Made by a program: the position numbers and the translations under genes
Shown: in pieces, positions 44,470 to 53,256 of the stretch
Numbering within the stretch: the first letter of the stretch is position 1
Layout of the letters: each line of letters starts with the position of its first letter
Assembly: GCF_024298965.1 (NCBI RefSeq)
Contig: NZ_CP085193.1
Span: forward strand, 11,222,001 to 11,286,000
DNA from: Streptomyces rapamycinicus NRRL 5491
GTDB lineage: Bacteria; Actinomycetota; Actinomycetes; Streptomycetales; Streptomycetaceae
Length of the DNA: 64,000 nt
Reading direction: 5' to 3'
The notes under the pieces: generated by a model
The model's database searches: none
What the model saw: the letters and a program-made list of their open reading frames with translations, nothing else
What the model was told of the DNA's origin: nothing

Positions 44470-44543
44470 CCCCTGCCCCCTTCGGACCTGGCCTTCCACG
44501 GCCTCCCGTGGCCCGGCCGCGCTGCTCAGCCCAGTCGCGCTGC

Positions 44544-45623
44544 TCAGCCCAGTCGCGCCGCTCGGTGCCGTCGCAGACGGTCGGCCTCGACCACGGCGTC
44601 GGCGAAGGCTTCCGGAGCCTCCTGGGGCACATTGTGGCCGATGCCCGTCAGCGTCCGGTGGGCATACGGGCCCGAGAACTTGTCCCGGTACGCGGCACCG
44701 CCCCCGGCCGGGGTGAACGGATCGCGCCCGCCGTCCAGCGTGACCGTGGGGACGCCGATGACGGGCCCCTTGGCCAGGCGCCGCTCCAGACCGTCGTACC
44801 GGGGATCGCCCGCCGCGAGCCCCAGCCGCCAGCGGTAGTTGTTTATCACGATGCGCACGTGGTCCGGATTCCTGAAGGCGGCGGCGGTGCGCGCGAAGGT
44901 GGCGTCGTCGAAATGCCAAGTCGGGGAGTTGAACCGCCAGACGAGCCGCGCCAGTTGGCGTCGGTAGTCGGGATTCTCCAGCCCGAGCACACCCCTCTCG
45001 GTGGCGAAGTAGTACTGATACCACCAGGCCCATTCGACCTTCGGCGGCTGCGGCCGCTTGTTCGCCTTCCGGTTGGTGATCAGATAACCGGTCACCGAGA
45101 CCAGGGCCTTGCAGCGCTCCGGCCACAGTGCCGCGACGATGTCGGCCGTGCGCGAGCCCCAGTCGAATCCGGCGAGGACCGCCCGCTCGATCCCGAGGGC
45201 GTCCATGAAGGTGATGAGATCGACGGCGAACACCGACTGCTGGCCGTCGCGGAGTGTCCGGGGCGACAGGAAGCGCGTCGTCCCGTAGCCGCGCAGATAC
45301 GGGACGATCACCCGATAGCCCTCGGCGGCCAGCAAGGGCGCCACAGCCGCATAGCTGTGGATGTCATAGGGCCAGCCGTGCAGCAGGACGACCGCGGGGC
45401 CATGGGCCGGACCGGCCTCGGCGTAGCCGACGTTCAGCACCCCGGCCCTGATCTGCCGCGGGGCGGCGAAGGACGGGTGCGGCCGCGCGGCCGACGTGCC
45501 CCGCTCCGCCGAGTCCGAAAGCACCCCCGCGGCCTCCGCCGAGCCGGTGGCGGCCCGTGTGGCGAGCGGTGCACCGACCGCGCCCGCACCCACGATCTTC
45601 CAGAAGCTGCGCCTGCTGAACAT
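44544..45623 (-). CDS. Tat-exported alpha/beta hydrolase (epoxide hydrolase-like)
   Basis: A 359-residue enzyme. Twin-arginine leader SRRSFWKIVGAGAVGAPLA, then an alpha/beta-hydrolase fold with oxyanion motif LLHGWPYDIHSY, Asp154 as nucleophile in LAGFDWGSRTAD (the Asp, rather than Ser, is typical of epoxide hydrolases and haloalkane dehalogenases), and catalytic His in GIGHNVPQEAPEAF. A lid domain spans about residues 180-260. ATG 45623 is preceded by GGAGGG. An extracellular epoxide-opening or dehalogenating role is inferred; the substrate is unknown. Confidence 0.85.
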   Translation of the reverse strand: MFSRRSFWKIVGAGAVGAPLATRAATGSAEAAGVLSDSAERGTSAARPHPSFAAPRQIRAGVLNVGYAEAGPAHGPAVVLLHGWPYDIHSYAAVAPLLAAEGYRVIVPYLRGYGTTRFLSPRTLRDGQQSVFAVDLITFMDALGIERAVLAGFDWGSRTADIVAALWPERCKALVSVTGYLITNRKANKRPQPPKVEWAWWYQYYFATERGVLGLENPDYRRQLARLVWRFNSPTWHFDDATFARTAAAFRNPDHVRIVINNYRWRLGLAAGDPRYDGLERRLAKGPVIGVPTVTLDGGRDPFTPAGGGAAYRDKFSGPYAHRTLTGIGHNVPQEAPEAFADAVVEADRLRRHRAARLG

Positions 45624-45740
45624 CCGCACCCTCCACCAGTGCGCACCGCTCCCCGGGCCTGGCATCCACCATGGCGCACGGGGCCGCCCCTCGCACGCCG
45701 TGCGTCACCTGCCAGGGAGGTGATACGACGCGGGGCGGAA

Positions 45741-45780
45741 GGGTCTCCGCCCGGGTGGATGGGTCTCTGCCCGGGTGGAT
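45741..45780. repeat. Tandem 20-bp repeat downstream of doxX-like gene
   Basis: Two 20-bp copies (45741-45760 and 45761-45780) differ at one base. They sit right after the DoxX stop codon, between it and the hydrolase promoter. No function is evident. Confidence 0.6.
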
Positions 45781-45784
45781 GGGC

Positions 45785-46321
45785 CTACTCGTAGAGCTCC
45801 TCCTCCTCGGCGAACTCACGCTCCGCGGTCACCGCCATCCTGCGCTTGATCACCGCGGCTGCCGCCAGCGCGCTCGTCGTGAACGCCGTCGCGATCAGCC
45901 ACGGCCGGTCCAGCACATGGCAGGTGAGGTGGTCGAGGGAGTAGCGGCCGGGCCCCGAGATCCCGAGCGCCGCCGCCGAGCAGCCGAGCAGGGCCGGGAA
46001 CTCATAGCCTCCGGACTGGGCGAAGAACCCGGCCGGCGCGCTCACCGACACCGCCCCCGCCATCGTCCCCGCGGCCGCCGCCCCGGCCCCGGGAGTGGCG
46101 AACCCGAGCGCCAGCAGCAGCCCGCCGCCCGCCTCGCCCAGCCCGGCCAGCACTGCGCCGGCCCGCCCCGGACGGAAGCCCATCGCCTCCATGGCCTCGG
46201 CGGTACGGCCCAGGCCGTCGCCCCCGCACCAGCCGAAGAGCTTCTGCGTGCCGTGCGCGACCAGCACCCCGCCCACGCCGAGGCGCAGGACGAGCAGTCC
46301 GAGGTCCTTGCGGTGGTGCAT
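45785..46321 (-). CDS. DoxX-family membrane protein
   Basis: A 178-residue protein with about four TM helices: LGLLVLRLGVGGVLVAHGTQKLFGW is the DoxX/TQO small-subunit signature, followed by GAVLAGLGEAGGGLLLALGF, a third helix and a final one near TAFTTSALAAAAVI. DoxX proteins are associated with thiol/redox membrane complexes. Two equally good starts exist, ATG 46321 and ATG 46345, each with GGAGGAG five bases upstream, because the start region is duplicated in frame. Confidence 0.85.
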   Translation of the reverse strand: MHHRKDLGLLVLRLGVGGVLVAHGTQKLFGWCGGDGLGRTAEAMEAMGFRPGRAGAVLAGLGEAGGGLLLALGFATPGAGAAAAGTMAGAVSVSAPAGFFAQSGGYEFPALLGCSAAALGISGPGRYSLDHLTCHVLDRPWLIATAFTTSALAAAAVIKRRMAVTAEREFAEEEELYE

Positions 46322-46362
46322 GGGGTCTCCTCCGCTCCGGGGCATGGGGTCTCCTCCGCTCC
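46319..46362 (-). repeat. In-frame duplicated ribosome binding site and start codon
   Basis: A 20-bp identical block occurs at 46319-46338 and 46343-46362 (period 24 bp = 8 codons). Each copy holds GGAGGAG plus an ATG, so the DoxX gene has two tandem complete initiation regions in the same frame. Confidence 0.75.
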
Positions 46363-46396
46363 CGTACGGGCACACCACGGGTGGCCGCCCGGCCTC

Positions 46397-47260
46397 TCAC
46401 CCAGTCTCGGTACGCCTCGCGGGCCCCGCCGTCGCTGCTACGCCATCGGAGTGCATCAGCTCCGTCGTGGTGACCGCGCGCAGCCCGCGCCGGTCCAGAC
46501 CGTCGAGGACGGCGGGCAGCGCGGTCAGGGTCCCGGAGTGGCCGAAGTGCAGACTGACCACGGAACCGGCGCGGACCTGGCCGAGGACCGTGTCCCGCAC
46601 CGCGTCCGGGCCCGGGTCCTGGAAGTCGAGCGAGTCCACGTCGTAGGAGAGGACGTGCGGGTATCCGGCGCGGGCCGCGAGACGGGTCACGAGGTCCGTG
46701 GCGGTACGGGCCTGTGACGGCCGGAACCAGCCGCCGATGGTCCCGGTGAGGCGGCGCAGCCGCTCGGCGCACCCGGCGATCTCCGCGTACGCCTCGTCGG
46801 CGGGCAGGGCGCATACGGCGCGGTGCCGCATGGTGTGGTTGCCGAGCTCATGGCCGCCGTCCAGGACCCGCCGGGCCATCTCCGGGTGCTCGTCCAGCCA
46901 GGTTCCGACGGCGAGGACGGTGACACGGGCCCCGGCGCGCTCGGTCTCGGACAGCAGCGAGCGGGCGAGTTCCGCGTCGCCCTGGCCGTGGAAGGTGAGG
47001 GCCACCGCGCTTCCGTCGCGCGGCCCGTGGTCGATCCGCGGTGGCAGCCCGGGGAAGCGCACCGGTCCGCGTGGCGCGTGTCCGGCGGGCGTGGCCCGGT
47101 CCGAGGCCGCGCCCGAGGAGGGCGTCTCGCCGGGACCGGCCGGCCGGGACGACGAGGAGTCGGCGTGCCGGCCGCAGCCGACGCCACAGGTCGTGGCCGC
47201 CACGGCACCGCTCGCGGACCGCAGGAGAGCACGGCGGGAGGGAGAGGACATCTGAAGCAT
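46397..47260 (-). CDS. Polysaccharide deacetylase-like protein with altered NodB motif 1
   Basis: A 287-residue exported protein. The N-terminus SPSRRALLRSASGAVAATTCGVGC is Tat-like with a possible lipid-attachment Cys. The NodB fold shows motif 2 ELGNHTMRH and motif 3 WFRPSQARTA, and the late SLDFQDPG and VVSLHFGHSG. Motif 1 reads TFHGQGD rather than TFDDG, so the two Asp that normally act as base and metal ligand are changed. It is either a divergent but active form or a carbohydrate-binding descendant. The start at 47260 has GGGGGCG upstream; ATG 47251 is possible. Confidence 0.8.
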   Translation of the reverse strand: MLQMSSPSRRALLRSASGAVAATTCGVGCGRHADSSSSRPAGPGETPSSGAASDRATPAGHAPRGPVRFPGLPPRIDHGPRDGSAVALTFHGQGDAELARSLLSETERAGARVTVLAVGTWLDEHPEMARRVLDGGHELGNHTMRHRAVCALPADEAYAEIAGCAERLRRLTGTIGGWFRPSQARTATDLVTRLAARAGYPHVLSYDVDSLDFQDPGPDAVRDTVLGQVRAGSVVSLHFGHSGTLTALPAVLDGLDRRGLRAVTTTELMHSDGVAATAGPARRTETG

Positions 47261-47433
47261 GAGAGCACGCCCCCGGCCGATATCCGGCGATTCCTCTCCG
47301 GTGGGGTGTGTTTTTCCGTCGATCGCCTCGCACGGGCTCGCGCCGAGGCCCGGGGCGCGTCGGCGGAGCCCCTCGGCACGCATGGCACGCTGGGCCTTCG
47401 CATGTTCGTGCACCACCGAGGAGACGAGCCACC

Positions 47434-49044
47434 GTGTCGCAGAACCACCCGCCGGAGTCCATCGCCGCGCCGGCGGTGCTCGCCGAGGAGCGACGACTCC
47501 ACAAGGACCTCGGATTCTGGGCCCTGACCGCGATCGGGTTCTCCAACATCCTGGGGTCCGGGTGGCTGTTCGCGGCCCTGTACGCCGCCCAGACCGCCGG
47601 CCCCGCCGCCCTGCTGTCCTGGATCGCGGCGGGTGTGCTGTGCGCCCTGATCGCGCTGGTCATGGTGGAACTCGGCGCCACCCGCCCGGAGGGCGGCGGC
47701 ACCGTGCGATGGCCGCTGTACGCCAGCGGACGGCTGGTCGGCACGATGATCGGCTGGTCGGTGCTGCTCTCGGTGGGCGGTACGGCGGCCGAGATCAGCG
47801 CGATCATGCAGTATGCCGCCCACTATCTGCCGGGGCTCTACAACGGCGGCACCCTGAGCGCCTCGGGCCTCGCGGTGGCCGTCGCGCTCAGTGTCGTACT
47901 GACGGCGTGCAACTGGTTCGCCGTGCGGATATTCGCCCGGCTGAACAACCTGATCTCGGTGTTCAAGGTCGTCGTCCCCATCCTCACCATCGTCGCGCTG
48001 TTCCTGTCCGGCACCCATTCCGGACGCCTCACCGATCACGGCGGTTTCGCCCCGTACGGCTACGCGGCCTGCCTGACCGCGCTCGCCGGCGGCGGCATCG
48101 TGTACTCCGTCAACGGCTTCCAGGCCCCGCTCGACTTCTCCGGTGAGGCCCGTAATCCGCGCCGTAACGTACCGGCCGCGGTGCTCACCGGCATCGGCCT
48201 CGCCGTGCTGGTCTACCTCGGGCTCCAGCTGGCGTTCCTGTACACGGTGCCCGAGTCGCTGCTGGGCCACGGCTGGAAGGGAGTCGACTTCGAGTCGCCC
48301 TTCGGACAGCTCGCCCTGGTGCTCAACCTCCACTGGCTGGCCACGCTGCTCTACGCCGACGCGGTGGTCTCACCGGGTGGATCGGCCTATGTGGGCGTGG
48401 CCATCGACGCTCGCCATACGTACGCCCTGGCCAAGAACGGTCTGCTGCCCCGCTTCTTCATGCGCATCCACCCCTGGTCCGGGGTGGCGCGGCGGGCGCT
48501 GCTGCTCAACCTCGCGGTCATCGTCGTCTTCATGCTGCCGTTCGGCGGCTGGCAGGACATCGTGAGCGTGATGGGGGACATGTATCTGCTGATCTACGCC
48601 GCCTCGGCGGTGGCCGTCGCGGCGTTCCGGGCACACGACCGCGAGCGGGGAGTGGCGCGGGCCGAGGGCCAGGTGCCGGGGGTGCGCTGGATCGCACCGG
48701 TGAGCTTCGTGGTGGCGAGCGAGTTCGTCTACTGGTCGGGCTGGCACGATCTGCGGCTGGCGCTGCCCTTCGTGCTGGTCGGCGCTGTGTTGTTCCTGCT
48801 GCAGCGGCGCGAGGACGGAGGCACACCGCTGGGGGAGGAGCTGCGGCGCGGCGCCTGGCTGGTCTTCCACCTCGCCGCGCTGACCGTGCTGTCGTGGCTG
48901 GGCACCTTCGGTGGTTCCGGCCGCCTCCCGGCGCCGTACGACACCGTGACGGTGGGCGTCCTCGCGCTCGCCGTGTTCCTGTGGGCGGTCCGCTCGGGCG
49001 CCCAGCACCTGCGCACCTCGCGGCTCAGCGCAGCGTCGCCGTGA
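47434..49044 (+). CDS. APC-family amino acid permease
   Basis: A 536-residue transporter with about twelve to fourteen helices. TM1 FWALTAIGFSNILGSGWLFAAL holds the unwound Gly-rich substrate site, followed by PEGGGTVRWPLYASGRLVG and FQAPLDFSGEARNPRRNVP. The GTG at 47434 follows GAGGAG by 10 nt. The far C-terminus overlaps the convergent PL8 gene by 20 bp. The substrate is an amino acid or polyamine; it cannot be narrowed. Confidence 0.87.
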   Translation: MSQNHPPESIAAPAVLAEERRLHKDLGFWALTAIGFSNILGSGWLFAALYAAQTAGPAALLSWIAAGVLCALIALVMVELGATRPEGGGTVRWPLYASGRLVGTMIGWSVLLSVGGTAAEISAIMQYAAHYLPGLYNGGTLSASGLAVAVALSVVLTACNWFAVRIFARLNNLISVFKVVVPILTIVALFLSGTHSGRLTDHGGFAPYGYAACLTALAGGGIVYSVNGFQAPLDFSGEARNPRRNVPAAVLTGIGLAVLVYLGLQLAFLYTVPESLLGHGWKGVDFESPFGQLALVLNLHWLATLLYADAVVSPGGSAYVGVAIDARHTYALAKNGLLPRFFMRIHPWSGVARRALLLNLAVIVVFMLPFGGWQDIVSVMGDMYLLIYAASAVAVAAFRAHDRERGVARAEGQVPGVRWIAPVSFVVASEFVYWSGWHDLRLALPFVLVGAVLFLLQRREDGGTPLGEELRRGAWLVFHLAALTVLSWLGTFGGSGRLPAPYDTVTVGVLALAVFLWAVRSGAQHLRTSRLSAASP

Positions 49045-51580
49045 AGCTCCGGCCGTAGGCGTGCCGGGTGGTGACGACGATCCGGGTGCCGCCGGGGACC
49101 CGGCCCACCCGGACACCGTCGTCCACCGCCAGGGCCCTCATCCTCCGGCCCCGGATGACGACCGAGACCGTGTCGCGCTCGGTGGTCGGATCGGACACCG
49201 CGACCGACACACCGCCGTCCCGAGTCTCCCGCAGGATCACCGAGCCGGGGCCGCGCACCGACAGCCGCCCGGCGTGGTGGGTGCCGGGGGCGAAGGCGTT
49301 GAGCGCGGTGATCCGCAGGCCCCGGTGGGCCACGGCCTGCAGCCGGGTGGTGTTGGCCAGGACGGTGAGCGGGCGGCGGGCGTAGCCGCCCAGTTGACGC
49401 TCGGTGGCGTTCGGGACGAGGGCGTACGCCATCGAGGTGTGCGGCGCGCCCGCCGCCCGCTCGACCGTGACGGCGAAGAGCTGTTTGGTCACCGGGAGGT
49501 CGGGGTTGGCGAGGCGGACCGCGCGGCGGCTGCGGGTGACGGTGTCCAGCGTGACGGTGGGCGGCGGCCCGTCGAGGAAGACATATCCGACCGAGGCGGC
49601 CCGGGTGGTGTTGGCGTAGCGCAGCCAGGCGAGGGAGGCGGTGCCGGTGCCGGACCAGGGCGCACCGTCGCGGAGCCGCCCGGTGAGGGCGAGGGTGTCC
49701 GAGGGCGCGGCGATCCGGGTGTCGAGGGTGGTCGTCACCGCGCGGCCGGTGGCATCGCCGGCCCCCGCGGCCAGCACCACGATCTCGTCGTCGAACAGGA
49801 ACCACGACTTGGTGGCATCGGCGTTGCGGTACACCACGAAGTCCTCGGGCAGGTCGCCCGCCCGCTTCGCGGCGTACGCCACGTCGTCGGACTGGACGAA
49901 CCCCGCCAGACCGTACGGGCCCAGGGCGGCGCCACCGGAGAACGGGTGGGTGCTCCGGGGGAAGTAGACATAGGTGTTCTGCGCCTCCGAGGAGGAGGTG
50001 AAGCCACGTTCGGGGTTGTCGTACCAGAGCGTGCCGTACAACTCGGGGATCGTGCGGCGGGTCTCCACGGGGGCGGTGACACCGGCGAGGCGCTGGGGCG
50101 GGACGGTGGTGAGGTAGTCGATGCCGAACGCCTGGGTCTGGTCCTGGCCGGACAGATAAAGATGGTGGGCGCCGTCCCCTTGGAACCAGGGCATCAGGTT
50201 CTCACCGCTCATGTACTCGTATCGGCTGATCCTGGACGAGCTCCGGGCCAGGGCGAAGGCGTAGCCGGGGCGCCGGTGGACGGTTCTGTCCATCGCGTTG
50301 AACGCCACATGGCGCTCGGCGGGCCCGAGGTCGCTCGCCGGGATCGAGGAGTCGGCGAGGATGTCGGCGTAGCCCGCGATGCTCACCGGGGACACGAACC
50401 CCGAAGGGTCGAGCGTGGCCTTGGAGGTCTGCCGCAGATACGCCACATAGCCCTTGAGCGCCGTGGCGTCGGCGCCGGTGGCATGGCCGGAGAGGCCCAC
50501 CACGGCCTCCACGACCTCGGCCGCGTCGGCGTACCCCGTGGCCGGCCGGGACACCCCGCGCCCCTTGACGATCTCCATCAGCCAGCCCTCGAAGATCAGC
50601 GGTGCGAAGCCGTCCACCACCCACCCCTGCACGACGCGGACCAGCTGGTCGTCGGTCGTGTAGCCGGTGCCTTCGAGCATCTTGACGCTCTGTACGACGC
50701 GGGTGAGCAGGCCCTTGCCGTAGGAGCCCGTGTAGGCCACGGACGCGTGCTGGATGAAGGAGCCGTCGGCGTAGAAGCCGTCGGTGACCCCGTGCCGGAG
50801 CTCGTACGGGTCGATGGTGGCCAGGATGGTCAGCTGGTCGGCGATGGCCTTGGTGATCCGGGCCTCGTCGCCGAGGACGGCGCCCTGGAGGATGCGGTTG
50901 GTGGTGATGTCGGCGAGGTTGGCGCCGGTGTGGAAGCGTGAGTCGAGGTCGACGTCGCCGTCCTCGCCGTTGCGCAGATACGCGTCCATCGAGGCCACGT
51001 AGGTGGCGGCGAGATCGGGCCGGTAGGCGGCGAGTTCGTCCGCGAGCAGCGCCAGCATCTTGCTGACGTGGGTGGAGATGCCGATCTCCCAGGTGAACCA
51101 GTTGCCGTAGTAGCCCTTCGACTGGTCGCCGTAGTAGTGCTCGTGGAGCCATATCAGACCGTCGATGACGCGCCGCTGGACATCGGTGTCGCCGTGGAGT
51201 GCGGACGGTGTGCCGCCGTCCGGGGTGCGGGTGGCGAGGGCGATCTCGTAGAGGTACTGGAAGGAGGTGACCAGGTTGGGATCGCTGGTGCCCAGGGCGA
51301 GACCCTGGAAGAGCTCGCCCTGCCCGGCGCGGTCCATCGCGGTGAGCCGGGAGCGGGCGGTCGCGGCGATGGAGGCGAGTTTGGCGCGCACCTCGGGGCG
51401 GGCGTTGGTCTCCGGTGTCCCGGCGAAGACGGCCAAGGTGTTGTCGATCAGCCGGGTGTGAGCGGCACCGGTCGCTTCACCGGCCGCGGCTCCCGCGGCC
51501 CGTGCGCGCAGCGGGAGGGCCATGGCCGCCAGCGCGGCCGCCGGGAGCGTGGAGACGAGAGCACGACGCGAGAGGGGCAC
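49025..51580 (-). CDS. Secreted polysaccharide lyase family 8
   Basis: An 851-residue exported lyase of the hyaluronate/chondroitin/xanthan lyase family. Tat-type leader SRRALVSTLPAAALAAMALPL, an alpha/alpha toroid (about 50-380) and beta-sandwich super-domains (about 400-851). Catalytic residues are recognisable: Asn in YGNWFTWEIGIS, His and Tyr in FIQHASVAYTGSYGKG, and the Arg-containing RSSSRISRYEYMSGEN patch. It cleaves uronate-containing polysaccharide by beta-elimination. The GTG at 51580 has GGAG 8 nt upstream; GTG 51586 is the alternative. The exact substrate is not determined. Confidence 0.9.
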   Translation of the reverse strand: MPLSRRALVSTLPAAALAAMALPLRARAAGAAAGEATGAAHTRLIDNTLAVFAGTPETNARPEVRAKLASIAATARSRLTAMDRAGQGELFQGLALGTSDPNLVTSFQYLYEIALATRTPDGGTPSALHGDTDVQRRVIDGLIWLHEHYYGDQSKGYYGNWFTWEIGISTHVSKMLALLADELAAYRPDLAATYVASMDAYLRNGEDGDVDLDSRFHTGANLADITTNRILQGAVLGDEARITKAIADQLTILATIDPYELRHGVTDGFYADGSFIQHASVAYTGSYGKGLLTRVVQSVKMLEGTGYTTDDQLVRVVQGWVVDGFAPLIFEGWLMEIVKGRGVSRPATGYADAAEVVEAVVGLSGHATGADATALKGYVAYLRQTSKATLDPSGFVSPVSIAGYADILADSSIPASDLGPAERHVAFNAMDRTVHRRPGYAFALARSSSRISRYEYMSGENLMPWFQGDGAHHLYLSGQDQTQAFGIDYLTTVPPQRLAGVTAPVETRRTIPELYGTLWYDNPERGFTSSSEAQNTYVYFPRSTHPFSGGAALGPYGLAGFVQSDDVAYAAKRAGDLPEDFVVYRNADATKSWFLFDDEIVVLAAGAGDATGRAVTTTLDTRIAAPSDTLALTGRLRDGAPWSGTGTASLAWLRYANTTRAASVGYVFLDGPPPTVTLDTVTRSRRAVRLANPDLPVTKQLFAVTVERAAGAPHTSMAYALVPNATERQLGGYARRPLTVLANTTRLQAVAHRGLRITALNAFAPGTHHAGRLSVRGPGSVILRETRDGGVSVAVSDPTTERDTVSVVIRGRRMRALAVDDGVRVGRVPGGTRIVVTTRHAYGRSFTATLR

Positions 51581-51715
51581 GGGCACGCTCCAGCGGTCTA
51601 CGGGGTCCGATGGGGAACCGCCGGACCATTGAAGCAACCCCGGCTTTCCCTGTCACGGGGCCGGAGCGAGGCCGGAATCAGGGGTGCGTGGGCCGGTTCC
51701 TGTCGCCAATATAGG

Positions 51716-51732
51716 CAACGAAATCGTTGACA
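51716..51732 (+). promoter_or_regulatory. Dyad and -35 element upstream of gntR
   Basis: CAACGA-AA-TCGTTG (51716-51729) is a perfect 6-2-6 dyad overlapping a TTGACA hexamer at 51727-51732, 55-70 bp before the GntR start. A bound repressor here would block the promoter, consistent with autoregulation by the GntR protein. Confidence 0.55.
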
Positions 51733-51786
51733 ATCTTGTTGGCCTAGATTTACCTTCGACAGGCACCCACTCAGGGAGGGCACACG

Positions 51787-52437
51787 ATGCCGAAGGAAGC
51801 TCGTCCAGGCACCGGAGAGCAGGCCAAGCAGCATGCCTTGGAGCAGCTGCGGCAGGCGATTTTGCGCGGGGAGATGGCGCCGGCCCAGCGGCTGGTGGAG
51901 AACGAACTCGCCGAGCAGTTCGGTGTGACCCGGGCGAGCATCCGCGCGGCGCTGATCGATCTGGCCTCCGAGGGTCTGGTCGAGCGGATCCGCAACCGTG
52001 GCTCACGGGTGCGGGTGGTGAGCGTGGAGGAGGCCGTGGCCATCACGGAATGCCGCATGGTCCTGGAAGGGCTGTGCGCGGCCAAGGCGGCCGTCGAGGC
52101 AAGCGACGAGCAGCTGACCGAGCTGGCCGACCTCGGTACGGCGATGTCCAAGGCGGTCGCCGACGGCGAACCGCTGACCTACTCCGACCTCAACCACCAA
52201 CTGCACGCCCGCATCCGGGAGTTCTCCGGTCAGCAGGTGGCGGTGGAGCTGCTGGAGCGGCTCAACGCACAGCTGGTGCGCCATCGCTTCCAGCTCGCGC
52301 TGCGGCCGGGGCGTGCCCAGCGGTCCCTGGGTGAACACCTGGCCGTGATCGAGGCGATCAGGGCCAGGGACCCACAGGCGGCCGAAGTGGCCGTCCGTGC
52401 CCACCTCGCCAGTGTGATCGACGCGTTGGGCGAATGA
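51787..52437 (+). CDS. GntR-family regulator of the aromatic-acid operon
   Basis: A 216-residue regulator. Winged helix at residues 15-80 (ALEQLRQAILRGEMAPAQRLVENELAEQFGVTRASIRAALIDL), then a small FCD domain (ITECRMVLEGLCAAKAA, SDLNHQLHARI). GGGAGGG precedes the ATG. It lies 57 bp upstream of the aldolase gene and probably controls the whole run to 56 kb. The effector is unknown, likely an aromatic acid or oxo-dicarboxylate. Confidence 0.88.
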   Translation: MPKEARPGTGEQAKQHALEQLRQAILRGEMAPAQRLVENELAEQFGVTRASIRAALIDLASEGLVERIRNRGSRVRVVSVEEAVAITECRMVLEGLCAAKAAVEASDEQLTELADLGTAMSKAVADGEPLTYSDLNHQLHARIREFSGQQVAVELLERLNAQLVRHRFQLALRPGRAQRSLGEHLAVIEAIRARDPQAAEVAVRAHLASVIDALGE

Positions 52438-52494
52438 CGCGGGGCTCGCGCCGCGGGGTGGGTCACCGACCTGTCCAGCAAGGAGATATCAGCA

Positions 52495-53256
52495 ATGACG
52501 CACGGTAGCGCGGGTGACGTGCCCGCCGCCGCACGGCCGAGCGGTGTGATCGTCACCGGCCCGCCACGCGCCGGGGCCAAGCATGTGGAGGCCCTGCGGG
52601 AGTACGGCGTGGCCACGGTGCACGAGGCCATGGGCCGTACCGGATGCCTCGGCCCCGGGCTGCGCCCCGTCCAGCAGGACGTGCGCATCGCGGGCACCGC
52701 GGTCACGGCCCTGTGCTGGCCCGGCGACAACCTGATGATCCACGCCGCGGTCGAGCAGTGTGCCGAGGGCGACATCCTCGTCGTCGCCACCACATCGCCG
52801 TCCACGGACGGCATGTTCGGCGAGCTCTTCGCCACCGCGCTCCAGCACCGCGGGGTCCGCGGCCTGGTCATCGACGCCGGGGTGCGCGACACCGCCGAGC
52901 TGCGCGCGATGGGCTTCCCCGTGTGGTCGGCCGCCGTATGCGCGCAGGGCACCGTCAAGGCCACGGCCGGATCCGTCAATGTGCCCGTGGTGGTGGGCGG
53001 GCAGTGCATACGCCCCGGCGATGTGATCCTCGCCGACGACGACGGGGTGATGTGCGTACCGCGCCAGTCGGCCGCCACGGCCGTCGAGGCGGCCGAGGCC
53101 CGCGCCGCGAAGGAGGAGGCGACCAGGGCCGCCTTTGCCGGGGGCCAACTCGGCCTGGACCGCTATGGGTTGCGGGAGACCCTGGCCCGGCTCGGGGTGC
53201 GGTACCAGCCGTACGCCGAGTACGCCGGGGACGTCCGTGGCGGGGCCGTCTCATGA
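52495..53256 (+). CDS. RraA-fold aldolase (4-carboxy-4-hydroxy-2-oxoadipate aldolase-like)
   Basis: A 253-residue class II aldolase of the RraA/LigK/GalC type, predicted to split 4-carboxy-4-hydroxy-2-oxoadipate to pyruvate and oxaloacetate. Motifs GELFATALQHRGVRGLVIDAGVRD (Arg/Asp of the pyruvate and metal site) and GQCIRPGDVILADDDGVMCVP are present. The C-terminal extension with AKEEATRAAFAGGQLGLD is the length expected for CHA aldolase rather than RraA. It is coupled by an ATGA overlap to the tautomerase gene, which acts just upstream in the same pathway. Confidence 0.85.
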   Translation: MTHGSAGDVPAAARPSGVIVTGPPRAGAKHVEALREYGVATVHEAMGRTGCLGPGLRPVQQDVRIAGTAVTALCWPGDNLMIHAAVEQCAEGDILVVATTSPSTDGMFGELFATALQHRGVRGLVIDAGVRDTAELRAMGFPVWSAAVCAQGTVKATAGSVNVPVVVGGQCIRPGDVILADDDGVMCVPRQSAATAVEAAEARAAKEEATRAAFAGGQLGLDRYGLRETLARLGVRYQPYAEYAGDVRGGAVS

